Assembly (NCBI RefSeq): GCF_014529535.1
Contig: NW_023503423.1
Span: 6,062,473 to 6,126,472, forward strand
Length of the DNA: 64,000 bases
Source: Bradysia coprophila
Lineage: Eukaryota; Arthropoda; Insecta; Diptera; Sciaridae
Direction: 5' to 3'
The translations under genes were made by a program, and so were the position numbers. This document shows, one piece after another, positions 49,572 to 61,800 of the stretch (its first letter is position 1; each line of letters opens with the position of its first letter). The notes beneath the pieces were generated by a model. It was given only the letters and a program-made list of their open reading frames with translations. It made no database searches and was not told where the DNA came from.

Positions 49572-52207
49572 CTACAAATGCGTTGAGAACACCGTCACAT
49601 TACTATCGTCCCCGGTTTTTGTACGATTGTTATTGCGCATGTATGCCCTTGGATTTTGAGCGTAGAGTGGATGATGCTGATGCGGATGCGGATGATTTTG
49701 CAAATTTTCATTCTTTTCACCAAGATGTCGTTGGAAGACCTTATCGCTGTTCCAGTTCTTCAGATCGATATGTGCCTTTTGCTTTCTATTCTTCTCCTGC
49801 CCGGATGCATTTTTTTCCACAGCTGCAACTCCGATAACTATATCTGCTTTCGGGCGAATTGGTGCAACGACCGTAGTGGCACTGCCATGTTTTTCTTCGT
49901 CCGTCGATTGGTTGCGTTTCCGATTCAAACGTAAGCCTCCCGAGTAATGCTCTTCGATTTCAGTCAACGATCTACCTTCCGTCTCCGGTAACACAAAATA
50001 CAAGATGATTGTCCCTACGAACGCCACGCCGGCATAGAAGAAAAATGTACCCGGTAATGTTAACGTTGCTAGCATTTTCAAGAACAATTTGTTGGATAGA
50101 AAGGCGAAGGCGTAGCCTGTGCCACCACTGATACCAGATGCTCCACTTCGCACGGTAGCGGGAAATACCTGAACAAGAAGATAAATGATTTTTGGTCATC
50201 ATTAACAGTAAATGGAACGTACTTCTCCGATTAACATCCACGGTATCAACTTAATTCCCATATGGGCGAAAAAAGCACTCATCAGCAGCAGGGTCAATGG
50301 AAGCCACAAGAACCGATTTTCTTCGGCTTTCGGAATCTTAATGACGAGGTGATCGAGTAGGTTTTTCTTCTCATCCAATTTCAGCAAAGTCGCTTCTGTC
50401 GTCTTATTCTCCTGATCAAAAGTAAAATTAAACGGTGGTTCGGTTTCGGCCACGCCACTGGTCATTAGGTCAAAATCAAAGTTAGTCGAATTGAAATCGT
50501 CATAAATGGACATTGGTATCATGTATTCCTCGCGCTGTAGACCAATCGGTTCCATAACAGCTCTTACTTTCATTACGTGCGTTTGATCCTCATAGTCTTC
50601 AGTGGTGCCATTCCGCACTGAATCATTTTTGTAGTTCTCCAAAAGCGAAGACTCCAGTAGTTCGGGTATATTCATGACCGTTACGATATTCGCCTTGTTC
50701 AGATCCAATGATGACACATTCGCTACCACATTGTCTACCGAAACTCCGGGCACAGAATGTAAAAATGTTGCATATGTTGCTGTGCCAAGGAAGCCTACAC
50801 CTACACCTATCGTGGATATTAACACTAGCGGACGTTTACCGGTATAGTGGATCAGTACGACGCAAAACACAGTACCGAGTATTTCGACAGCTCCAAGAAG
50901 TACTGTGGCATAGTATTTATCGATGGGTGCTTTGAGAGTGTGAAATATCTGAAAACGAAGAGATTTAGAGTTGAGAACAACCGGACATTAAAAGCATTGT
51001 AGTTAGGAAGTACTCACCTGAACGGCATACGTTTGAAGAGGAGTTTTTCCAGAAAAATGTCCGATAAAGAACCTACGATGGGAACACAACGGATAAGTTA
51101 CGTTTACCAAAAGAAATTAGACCTTCACTACGTACGTTAACGTGACCAAACCGTAGGGCACTAAGAAGCTCTTTTTTGTATATGGTACGGCCGCACCACA
51201 TTTCCCTTTCGATGTCGACGATGCGAGCGACACACTTTCCGATGGTAGCTTTTTCATCACAGACTGTATTTCCCTGAACTCAGTTTCGATTCGTTCGATT
51301 GGCACCCAACCGCGAAGCCATGCTAATGATTTGCGTGCATCATCTGTTCGATCTTTGAATAACAGCCAGTGTGGACTCTCTGGCACGAAAAAAAGAGCCG
51401 TAATTGATAGTAGTGGGAAAATGGCCGACATTGCTGCAATTGTTCTCCATTTGAAGAAAGTGCCAAGAAGAAACTAGACCGTTCGCAAGGAAGCATTAAT
51501 AACAATGCAAATAAAAGAGATTTGAACTTTGGTTGCGATGGATTCAAAGTTACCTGTGTGAAAACTCCAAGAATTACACAGGTCGACCCAGTAGCCGCTA
51601 ACATTCCTCTGAATTTCGGCTGAGTTACCTCAGCAACATACGTTAAAACTGGAGCCTCCATTAAGCCACCACTCAATCCTACTAAGCACAAACCTCCATA
51701 AAGATGATATACGTTAGTCGAGAAGTGAAATAGCAGCCACGCCATTAGAATGGGAATGTTCACAATCTAAAGACAGAAAATATTTGTTGGATCAAAATTT
51801 TCCTCCCAGATTGAATCGTCGTCACATCCACAAATTTACTTGCATTGCCATCCGTTTGCCTATTGGTTGAGTTAACATTCCCGAAAAGATACACCCCAAT
51901 GGGACGCACAATAAATTTATGGAACCTGGATGAAAACATATTCTGTCTCTCACTCCATTTTAGTTGAATTATTCGAAAAAATAACTCACTGAACCATGAA
52001 ATTTCCTCTTTGTTCAATTTGATTTCATTCGGATGTTCGTCATAATGACCATCACCACCTTGGATCGCCGGAATTACAATCGTCGGGAATCCCAGTGTCA
52101 TGCCATAGCCGAAAAGTAAAACATTCTTCACACCCACAGCCAAGAATTGCGGTAAAGCTGTACGAAAGTTACTGATTTCTTGTGTTGAATCGATGGAACA
52201 TTTCGAT
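49572..52207 (-). CDS. MFS sugar porter, Tret1-like facilitated trehalose/glucose transporter
   Basis: Seven coding exons join in frame: 51990-52207, 51840-51925, 51554-51766, 51136-51473, 51018-51072, 50223-50948 and 49572-50168. They give 743 residues after the first visible base. The 52207 end is an acceptor (ATATTGCAG), so a short upstream exon with the ATG is missing from this model. Family marks are QPIGKR after TM2, VAEVTQPKFRG in the TM4-5 region, VPESPHWL after TM6, GKRPLVLIS in the second half, GEVFPATVRS at TM10-11 and LPETEGRSLTEIEEHY after TM12. Insect relatives of this type move trehalose or glucose across the plasma membrane; substrate cannot be told from sequence. Odd features are a loop of about 130 residues between TM9 and TM10 with six N-glycosylation sequons, and a polar tail of about 100 residues after TM12. 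Confidence 0.93.
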
Positions 52208-52420
52208 CTGCAATATGTTTGGTTAAAGTTACTAAGTTAGTCCACCAGTCGGTAAGTGGGGTAAGTGTGTGAGAAACAAGGGAATGTATTAGAGTGTATG
52301 TTGCATACTTGTCCGTTTCAATGATTGCGACTATTGTACATGAGTGCTGTTGATTTTTTTACACTTTTCACGCGACACTCATGCTTTTATTTTTACAATG
52401 AGACAAAACGGATTTAGCTT

Positions 52421-52925
52421 ACAGTACAACTAGGAAATTATTTGAACACTAGGAAGTAAAGGAAAACAATCGAACTAAGAGAAGACTATCGAATTAAGTG
52501 AAGTATTGTGAACTAAGTGAGCACTAGAGAACTAAGTGAAGACTAGGGTACTAAGTGAAAACTATCGAACTAAGTGAAGACTAGGGAACTGAATGAATAT
52601 TATGAAACTTCAGTTAAGTGAACAATATGTAGTTAAGTGATCACTAAGGACCTAAGTTATCACTAAGGACATAAGTTATCCGTAAGGACCTAAGTGATCA
52701 TTATGGACTTAAGTGATCACTACGGACTTAAATGAGCGATATGGGGTTATGTGAACACTAAGAAGTTAAGTGAACACTATGGATAGAAGTGAACACTAGA
52801 GAACTAAGTGAAGACTAAGGGACTAAGTGAACACTAGAGAACTAAGTGAAGACTAGGGGACTAAGTGAACACTAGGGAACTAAGTGAATATTATGGAACT
52901 ATTCAGTTTCAGTTAAGTGAACAAT
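52421..52925. repeat. Degenerate minisatellite, about 20-bp unit (first block)
   Basis: About 25 units of the form GAACTAAGTGAACACTAGG or GACTTAAGTGATCACTAAG run head to tail for 500 bp. Variants are grouped locally, as in a satellite that expanded in steps. It lies 5' of the sugar porter, in its likely first intron or promoter region. Confidence 0.85.
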
Positions 52926-53103
52926 GGTTTCTTCTAAGGTCGTTCAAAATGTCAATCGTCGTCCACAGAAAAGCCAACACAACCTCACTTTGAAGTTTTA
53001 ACGAACAAATTTGTTTAAGTTGCGGTTATGTTTGCTTCTGTGGATGACGGTCGGTTGTTTTCGGCCTGTCAAAATTCGTTTTTATCGTACGATGGAAGAA
53101 ACC
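52926..53103. mobile_element. 178-bp MITE, copy 2, inserted in the minisatellite
   Basis: The same family and length as 22591-22768, with terminal inverted repeat GGTTTCTTCTA/TGGAAGAAACC. The unbroken satellite unit at 52615 reads GTGAACAATATGTAG. Here the element splits GTGAACAAT from TATGGAG, so insertion was at TA, with one base lost at the left junction. Confidence 0.8.
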
Positions 53104-53167
53104 TATGGAGTTAAGTGATCACTAAGGACCTACTAAGTTATCACTAAGGACATAAGTTATCACTAAG
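53104..53167. repeat. Minisatellite, second block
   Basis: Three to four further units of the same TAAGTKATCACTAAGGAC family continue directly after the MITE. Confidence 0.8.
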
Positions 53168-53715
53168 TAGGCTTCGATTTGAACAGACACGAAATATTTT
53201 TGCTCCGCGAAAAATTTCATCAAAATTTCGAATAAAATAATTTCACTTTTCTAGTGAGGTAATTTGGCCTTTCCCTCACTAGTGAAGACCCTTTCCCTCG
53301 CTCGTAAAGTAAAACGCCATACTTTACACGTGAAATAATTTGATATCTCGTATCACGATGAGTAAAAGTATCCGAGGGCTTCAGCCGATAAAGCCGATAC
53401 AGCCGATACAGCCGATTCAGCAGATACGAGATATCAAATTACCTCACTGGTATAGTAATGTACTATATTTTGCTAATTCGTTATCGACATGTTACGTTCG
53501 GTTAGCCGTGAAATAAGGACCTTCCTGAAATTTTCCATTAAAATAACTGGACATCTGATACAGATTTTGTGAAGACTTTTGAAATAAGGTATCATATTCG
53601 TTACAAGTGGGTGAATCAGCTACCATCATCATGGTGGTGCCCTAATACTAACGCTGATGAAATACGAAGAAGATGCTTTAATTTCGATTGTAACTAATTC
53701 ATGAGAAAAAAAAAA
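53168..53715. other. Sequence interrupting the minisatellite, with a stem-loop
   Basis: About 550 bp of unrelated sequence separate satellite blocks. It contains an exact 18-bp inverted repeat (AATTTGATATCTCGTATC at 53337-53354 and its inverse at 53423-53440). The loop carries four tandem AGCCGATAC-type units (53384-53421). No termini with target-site duplications are clear. It is probably an inserted element. Confidence 0.55.
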
Positions 53716-53905
53716 CTAAGGACCTAAGTGATCATTATGGACTTAAGTGATCACTATGGACTTAAATGAGCGATATGGGGTTAAGTGAATTTTAAGAAGT
53801 TAAGTGAACACTATGGAGAGAAGTAAAAACTATGGAGATAAGTGAACACTATGTAGTAAAGTGAAAACTAGAGACCTAAGTTAACACCAGGGAGCTAACT
53901 GATTA
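53716..53905. repeat. Minisatellite, third block
   Basis: About nine more units of the same TAAGTGAACACTATGGA family; some (GGACTTAAATGAGCGATATG) repeat a variant order also present in the first block at 52720-52745. Confidence 0.8.
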
Positions 53906-56339
53906 TACACTACATCCACTATAAGTGATTTAGACAATCAATGGTTTAACTGTACAAATGGAGTTCACTTTTCAATTAAGATCTCATTACTATGATCTGT
54001 TATGCACACAGTCGATCACAAGCACTCTGCGTGTATCTATCAGAAATAAGCTTTGACGATGTTATAACCAAATTGGTCAAAGAGAGGTCCATGACGATAT
54101 TGAAAGAGCAAACTCTGATAATATTTTTCATAGTTTTTTCTTTCGCGTCTCGTTTATGTTATGTAAATATTTTTCATTGTCCATCATTAGGAAAGTAAAT
54201 ATTATTTCCATCGTCAACAATATCCGGTTCAGTTATCCGTGATTTTTTCTCTCTCTCGCTATTTTTTTTAAGTAAATTCTCAGACATAGTAGTGTTAATT
54301 GCTGATACGTGGAAAACAAGACACAAAAACATCATCAAATTCTCAGAGTGAATTTTAATTAATTAAAAAAAAAATTGTAGAAACGTGTCCAATTAACTGA
54401 AGAGGTGCAAGACATTAAAAAAAAAACAAATAACCGAAAACCCCCTCTTTCAATGCGCAACGTAATTATTCGAATTTAATTCAGCTCACAACCGACAACG
54501 ACGGTACTTTTTATTCTCAACTTACACTCGGCGTTCCATAATTTAAAACTGATCTAAAATTGCCGAAATTTTGTATGTTCGCCAAAAAAAAAACTTATAA
54601 CGAGACCACTCTTCCCCGATATAATGAAAGACAACCGTTCACGAAAAAATTACCTGTATCACTGATCGAACATATAAATCATTTTTGAAAAGAATCAGAC
54701 AGAAATTCTTAAGTAAATACAAATTAGGCGCTAATTTTTGAGCTAATATCGATCGTGTTCACAACTGATTAAAGATTTCGCATTAGTGAATCAAAGTACG
54801 TAAATTGGGTTTTATGTGGACCGTGTAGTAGATATGTGTGGACAATGAATGTTTGAATTTTGTTTGTTTTTTTTTTCCTCACTTAGTATTTATCTCGATG
54901 AGCAGTGACGAAATATCGGCCTTTGTAATTTTAATATTGTTTTCGCAAAGAAAGCACATCAGCATAGACATTTATAATAAAGTACTCTGGTGACGACAAC
55001 CATCGACTGTCCGTCAAACTTGTTAACTTAAGAGTAGGAGAGTCAAAATTCGAATCAATTGTTAAAAATTTTGTTTGCTATATTACGATCAATCGCGTCT
55101 TTATTAACTCAAACCACAGTGTATTGCAGACTTTGTACAAACAATAAATAGGCTGGACACGATTTGGTGTAGTGTTGTTGCGACACAATCGTTTCGTAAT
55201 TTATCGCACAATTAGGTTTGTTTTGTTGATTTGTTTTAGGCGTGTAGACAAACTCCTTGTCTTTGGGTCTCTGTTCCATTTCCGTTAGGCACAAACGGCG
55301 CGTTAATCCGAAAGGTTTAACTCATTCCAAGTCAGAATGTAAAGGGAATTAGTATTTTATCTCGCCCTTTTCCCTACCAATTAAATTGCTTTGGCGATGC
55401 CTCTACTCAGTATTAATTTGTGAGGAACAATGATAGTAACCAACGTGCAGTGCGTTGTAGTATCTGTATACAAGAACTAAATCAGACACACCGCAGAATC
55501 TTTTTCGTTGATCAATATTTTAATCATGGTTACAGGAGCATTAAAGGTAAGCGGGCATGTGTTTCTTCGAAATTCGCCTAGGCCCGATTATTGTTTCGAA
55601 GAGTCCAATCAAAATTCGAATAAAAACTCGCGGTCCGCCCGAATTTTTTTATTTTTTCGGGCTAAAATTTTTACATAAGAATTCGGGCCACAAGAAAGTT
55701 TCGAGGGCTCACCTAAGAGATTATAGATTTGTTCAAACACCTACTATTGTGCTTACTTCACAAACCCGAGGATGTATTATGTGGTTACGTTGAACGAATT
55801 TTTTTCGCTGGGGCGGTACCGCAAATAGAAAATGCAACTAGCGGTAACTAAACTGCAATTTCAGTAAGAAATTACAATTGATAATAACTGAAACTGTACT
55901 AAAATCTTGTATGAAAATTACAGCAAAGTTGTGCGGATTTTTTGCGATGACGACCCCAGTGATAGGCGTAACATCCTACTCTAAAATCTTGCACAAACCT
56001 TCGTCGTTCAGATGTAACAATTTTTTTTTATGAACGGCCTCCCGCCCCAAAATAGAGTGTTTGTGATAGAGGTGACGAAACGACAATCGATTGTTCCATC
56101 TCGGGGTCTGCTGTCAGATTCTTTTGTATTATCGATGACACCAGACCCGGAGTTTATTTACCATCTCGCTCTACTTAAACACCGTACAGAAAATTTTGAG
56201 CTACTATACCCGCTGCACCCTAAGCGGCACTGTCAGCAATATCCACTTACCATTTACAAGAAAATAAAAAAAAATCAAATCGTCGCAGTTATCTAACATT
56301 TATTTGAACTGATTTCATCCAACGATTCGTAATAAATAT
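53906..56339. other. Intergenic region between sugar porter and mRpS18A
   Basis: AT-rich sequence with no supported gene. It probably holds the missing first exon and promoter of the sugar porter (minus strand), but no convincing exon was found. A plus-strand ATG-plus-donor at about 55526-55547 (seven codons followed by GTAAGC) is too short to support a gene. Confidence 0.5.
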
Positions 56340-57210
56340 TTACTCAATAACTCTTTTGCAATACGTAATCGTTCTCTCATCAAAATATTTGTTGTATTTC
56401 TTCCAATTGGCTCGTCGTTTCGGATCACGTTTACTCCACGCTGGAGCAATATTTGGCATTAAACCTGCAACGAACCAAATTTTTGTTTTTTTTTGTTTTT
56501 CGAAGAATTCGCTATACGTCTACGTTGTTGACAATAAAATCTGGGTTTTACCTGATTTTTGTGCCATCGTGACCATTTTTCCGATGTGTTTCTGCTGAAT
56601 TTTGCAAAGACCGGTAATGCGACGCGGCAGCATGCATCCGTCAGAGCGTAAATATTGACTCAGAATCAACACGTCTGTATGTTTGATTTCTAGTCCGAGA
56701 GTACATTTCGGACAGAAATTTTCCTCTTTCACCTCTGCCAGAAGGTTACTTTCATTCGGTGATTGTACGTATTCGCCGGATATGGTTATTGAACCTGGTT
56801 CCTCTTTGACGTTTACTGTAAGATATAAAAAATCCTTTTGATTTCAAGAGCTATGTAGAGTTTTCGCATCGTTGCATGGACTGATGGTTATGAAAGAGAA
56901 GTCCATATCGCATCATAGTAGTACACTTTATCAACACATCATAAATGGTGAACTGTGGTGATTGAAGTTAGAGAAGCTAATTCACTTCACAATAACGTAT
57001 TAAATGATTCCCGACAAGAAATCAATTCAAAAATTGAGATTCACTGCTTCCTTATAACCTAACCCTCTGCTTCAAACCATTTTATTTTATCGTAACAAAC
57101 ACAATCTTACTTTGCTTAAGATACAACGCACTGGATGAACATATTTGACGGTGGGCTTGTTGTACGAAACTAAATGCCGATTTTCCGTATTTAAATAGTG
57201 CCGTTGCCAT
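56340..57210 (-). CDS. mRpS18A: Mitochondrial ribosomal protein bS18m (mRpS18A type)
   Basis: A nuclear-encoded bS18-family protein of the mitochondrial ribosome. Three exons (57111-57210, 56552-56815, 56340-56464) join in frame to give 162 residues. The N-terminus MATALFKYGKSAFSFVQQAH is basic and amphipathic, as for a mitochondrial targeting peptide. The S18 domain (about 69-126) has FCPKCTLGLEIKHTDVLILS, then the family hallmark GCMLPRRITGLCKIQQKHI. With the CPKC pair, this C-containing form fits the MRPS18A branch. The C-terminal tail is basic (SKRDPKRRANWKKYNKYF). Splice sites are GT/AG throughout. The start is the first ATG in frame. Confidence 0.93.
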
Positions 57211-57726
57211 TTTCCATCAAATTTTCCGGAAAATTAAGCTAAAACTTTGTAAATTTATTATTACTGTGCGGTCGGCCTAACTTGACATGTACTGTCAAAA
57301 ATAGGAGAGGCCGTCTAGTGAAGCAGCTGACGATCATAGCTGTTTCGGGCCTGAGAATAATATGTTTCAGTCGTTTCAGTAATTTCGTAGTAACATTTGT
57401 ATGTCAAAGAACCTCCTTGTGATCTGCATTTAAAATTGTTTCCATTAGAAGATCAGAATGCAGGCACGTATTATCCCAGTTATTCCAAGACTGCAATCGT
57501 CCTAATTTAAATAGTTTTCCAACAAAATATGCATTTGCTAAATTATTTGTCCCATACTTAGGGGAGTTCAAAAACTAAAAGTTTTGACAATGGTTGAGGC
57601 TAATGGCAGAGAACCAATCCTTATAGTATGCTTATAAATCGAATCGGTTTAGGCATCGCTCAGAACCAAAAACTGCGAAAAATGCCAAAGATTGTTGAAA
57701 CTTTTCGTAATTAATATTGCGCAATT

Positions 57727-58632
57727 ACTAGGTTCCACCTTTTGGGAGGGTCAGGTCCCTTGACTGACACTTTTCGAAATGTATTTTTAAAAACATGTCA
57801 AATTTAACACATATATTAATGACTCCATGCAAATGACAGTAAAATTTGACAAAAAACCATCGAGCGTAAGGTGGAATGATTTTTGACCACTTTTTGAGTT
57901 CTCAATTTTCCTATAAATTTTAAATTTTCAAGATTTTCAATCAACCTCAAATCATAAAAAAATATGACTCATGTAGATTACAGCCCTCGCTTCGATCTGG
58001 CCGGAAACTTCCCACTCGTATGAGCTGTCTATTATTCTGTTTAATTGCCTTTTCGTTATATCAGAGTAGATGCGAAGTTTGTTTTGTGAATGTGGAACGA
58101 TGACTTTTTTACAAAATAAAAAAGTGCGATAGATGTTCTTCTCTTACACTTTTTCACAAAAAAAGGAAGTCCTCCGGTACTTAATATACCTTTACATGGT
58201 AATAAATGAACTTTATTAGTTTTTGGTTGATCGTTAAAAATTTTCAGTTTACCAATATTTTCGGTTAATTTTCGGTTACCGATTTCGACTCTATAATGGT
58301 AAAGGGATTTAAAATATTTGTAAAAAAAGAAAGTTTGATAGTCAACTATCAAGTTGTTATTCAACTATCAAACTATTACTGATAGTTGGGCATCGAATGA
58401 TGAAATTATTCTTCCTACTAGTTTCACGTCGAAAACAAACTTATATGATTTTCCCACACTACCAAACAAAATCAAATTTCATCAAAGTAATCTTTTTTAA
58501 TTGAGGCTATAATCAACAGTGTAAAATCCTGTTTTTCTCGGATAGCTTCCAGATCCTTAGTCCTACATAGCCCATCTTTGAACTTAGACTCGGGATTTTA
58601 ATCATCCAAAAAAGAATCATCCAAATTGGTTG
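57727..58632. repeat. Dispersed repeat of about 1 kb, copy 2
   Basis: Collinear with 39709-41090 but shorter through internal deletions. Shared ends are ACTAGGTTCCACCTTTTGGG and the AACTTAGACTCGGGATTTTA region. The TAGTCAACTATCAA tandem is only about two units here (58333-58375). Confidence 0.75.
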
Positions 58633-58827
58633 CCTTTTTTATAATACAAAAAAAGTTAGATTTCAAAAACACGATGCCTTAGAGAAGTAAAAGAATCACT
58701 TTCGTCCGAAAAATGGTACTATCTTTGAAAATTTTAGGGATTAAATTCCTAAAATTCCTGAGAATACCTAAAATATTTTAAAAATTCTATGAATTTTAAA
58801 GAATGTTTAGGAATTTTCAAATAAGGT

Positions 58828-58886
58828 AAGAGCAAAATAAAATGATCGAGTCTGGTTTTTGACAATTGAATTTCATTTTATTTTGC
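58828..58886. repeat. Short inverted repeat including a sequence shared with 61080
   Basis: AGCAAAATAAAATGA faces TCATTTTATTTTGCT, with GATCGAGTCTGGTTTTTGAC between them. The latter stretch and its flanks (about 31 bp) recur exactly at 61087-61117. Confidence 0.55.
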
Positions 58887-61800
58887 TTTTATTTTATTTT
58901 CTAAAAAAATTCATAAAATTTCTTAAAATTATTAAGAATTTCCACACAAAAATCCGAATAATAAGCCTTCCTCAATTATGTCAAAAAACATATTTCCCCT
59001 ATTTCCCAATTTATGTACTCACCGTGCTCATCGATCTCCTTTAGCACTCTACTGCTGTAATTGAATTTTCCTAAGTCTGTCCTTGTAGGTGCAAAATATT
59101 AGCGGTTCAGTAGATTTTTTCCTAAGAGTATAATCATTGTAATCGTTGTCCCAACATCAGTTTGTATAAGGTACACATTTCGTATAATTTTACACCAATA
59201 CACCAATGCGTTGACGCTTTTGATAGTTCAATTTACCTTCTTAATTAACACGCCACCAATAAACATTTCGTATTTCAAGTTGGGACCACATATTTTACGT
59301 AATTTTGTTCGTTTCCTCCTAGGTTATAATTACTCTAAGATTTAGCAGCTCAGCTACACACATTACTTCTCAGAATTTTACAAAATTCAATGGAATTCTG
59401 CAGAAAAAAAAAGAATTCCGATGAGATTATTGTGAATGTTATAAAATTCGCAGAAATAATGTGGATAGCTGCTGGAATTAACCATATATTTCTTTCATAG
59501 CTTCGGGTTATAAGTATGTTAGAAGTTTTGACGAGATTCATCGGCTGTCGAGTTCTCTTGTGTAACTTCGTTTACTTTAAATTAGATTTTAGTTTGAGAA
59601 TGAAAGTCTTCCGATGCAAATGTTAGATTTTTTTTTTATTTACAGAATGAATATAATGTTGTATCAACTTTTATAAATATTATGATATAGGTTTCTTCTC
59701 TATACAGCTAGTGCTTCCATACAAAATCTACAGTTTAGTTTTCATTTGATAAAAAAAAGTTTACAATTTTTGTATTTCTCATTTAATGTTAACATCGTAA
59801 ATTCTCTTTTTAGTGTTCAAATTATTATACATTTTATTGAAATAATGTTCTCTTCTCACTGGCTGCCATATTATTATGCATTTTAACAATTATTTGTCTC
59901 TTCATTTTATTGTATAGAGGTATACTTGATATTCATATTCGACTAAAAAATAAACTTTCATATATAGATTCCTTCAATAGATACTATTCCTTATTTATAT
60001 TAAAATTTGTGGTTTTCAATTAGCTTTTTTTATATTAGCTTTCTTATATGCACATCTAGCATTTCTCTCTTCTTCTTTCTTTTAAACGTCCAATTAATCG
60101 GAATTCGTAGGTGATAAGCGAACTGTAAAAATAAAAGTCAATTCCGTTACCAGCTGTGAGTCAAAATGCTGAGCATATAACGATGTTATAAATATGAAAT
60201 TGTCATCAGGTGAGATGGAAAGATGAATTCAGATAGAAAAACAAAATTGTGTCGATCGATAGGCAATCAAAAATCAATTTCATAAGAAAATTGTACGAGA
60301 CTTATCATGCTGGCAAGGAAGACTATTTTCACAATGCAGTTGGGGAGCGGTGAGATAATTTATGAGAATGTTAGTTTCTTTGTTGTATTTGCTGTTTATG
60401 CAGCTTAGCGGTGCTGTGATGCTTGTATAAGGCCTTGTGTGACAATTAAACCGATACCGAAAAGCATTGAAATTTGACAAAGGCAACAATAGTTTTGATG
60501 TTGGTGACACAGTCCTAAAATAGTTAATGAAATAGGAATTTCTAGCAAAAGGTTTGTGTAATTCGCTCGATTAAGAATTGTCTATTATTACCTGAGGTGA
60601 ACAAAACGTTTTTGATGTGAGCATTTTACAATAATTCGTTTAAATGTAAAGAAATCAACAACATAAACCCGAATTGACAGTTCAGCGGACAGAGTGATCC
60701 ACGCTCTACTTTCTAACAGAAGAGGGCTGCGGGGACAAAAAATATACATTTTAACCACTGACCTGTCAATTTTCAGAGAGAGTTAGTCATTCAACTCGGG
60801 GATACAAGTCTATCGTTTTCTCGGTGGATTATACCTCTCGCTACGCTTGTTGCACAGAAGTAGTCAACGTCCTAATCCGCCCTACTTTTCTTACCTACCA
60901 AATAACCGAATTGTTAGATTTTATTTAATGAATTTAAATTTCATCAAGACGTCAAGTCCATGAAGTGATCAAATAAATCGTAAAAAAGAGAGGATGCGAC
61001 TGGTCACCTTTAAGTTAAGTTTAGCGAATTTCTTTAAAAATTGTGTTGCTCAAACAACAGTTTTGACCTTCTAAAATGATAATAAAATGATCGAGTCTGG
61101 TTTTTGACAATTGAAATTCAACACCACTGCGGGGGAAAATGATCGAAAGAGTTTTTTACACCTTGTAAGCAATCACCAGCACATTTTCGAATATCACATG
61201 GTCTTGCCTTACAAACTCAAACAATTTCATTGCGTAAAATGTTGTTGATAGCACGCTTTTACCGAATTAAAATTCAACGACTGTGTTGAAGTTCAACGCT
61301 AAATCGAGACTTCGTTTTAATGTCGTAACGCATCGGACTTTAAGATTTCAATTTATAACTGAGAACTGTGCTGTTAGATTTGTAATCCTCCAACGCTACA
61401 TTTCGTCACTGTTGCTGCGTAAAACTAGACTTCGTAGAAGGAAAACGAGGAATGTTAAGAGCATGTAAATAATGTTGTTAAGGGAGAGCAATTTATGACT
61501 AGTTTACTTCAACTGATCTCGGTGTCACATGTCAAAATGAGAGAAATCGTCGAAGCTGGGCCTAGCTCTCAATTTATTTTCTGATTCACAATATTTGAGA
61601 GCTGAACTGGCCCTAAGATCAGTTAACTGGCTTTCGCTCTACTTTAGGGCTACGAATTACACAACTAGCAAACTATTGAAGCCTGTCAGGTAACATGAAA
61701 GACGTAAAATTATTCCGATCACAAATTGGATTCATTTGTCAATCTCTCAACACTATAGAGCTATACGAATGACTTATTAACGCGAAACCAATATTATTGC

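Noticed and set aside
52290-52345. Candidate first exon of the sugar porter ending at GTATGC
   Set aside because: The frame fits the next exon, but no ATG occurs between the upstream in-frame stop and the donor.
52421-53905. CRISPR-like array
   Set aside because: Units are contiguous and degenerate with no spacers, and the window is eukaryotic; it is a minisatellite.
55526-55553. ATG with seven codons then GTAAGC on the plus strand
   Set aside because: Too short to support; no following exon recognised.
60280-60529. Possible terminal exon on the minus strand after a TTTTAG acceptor
   Set aside because: Two frames are open with no domain, and no upstream exon could be found between it and PTIP.
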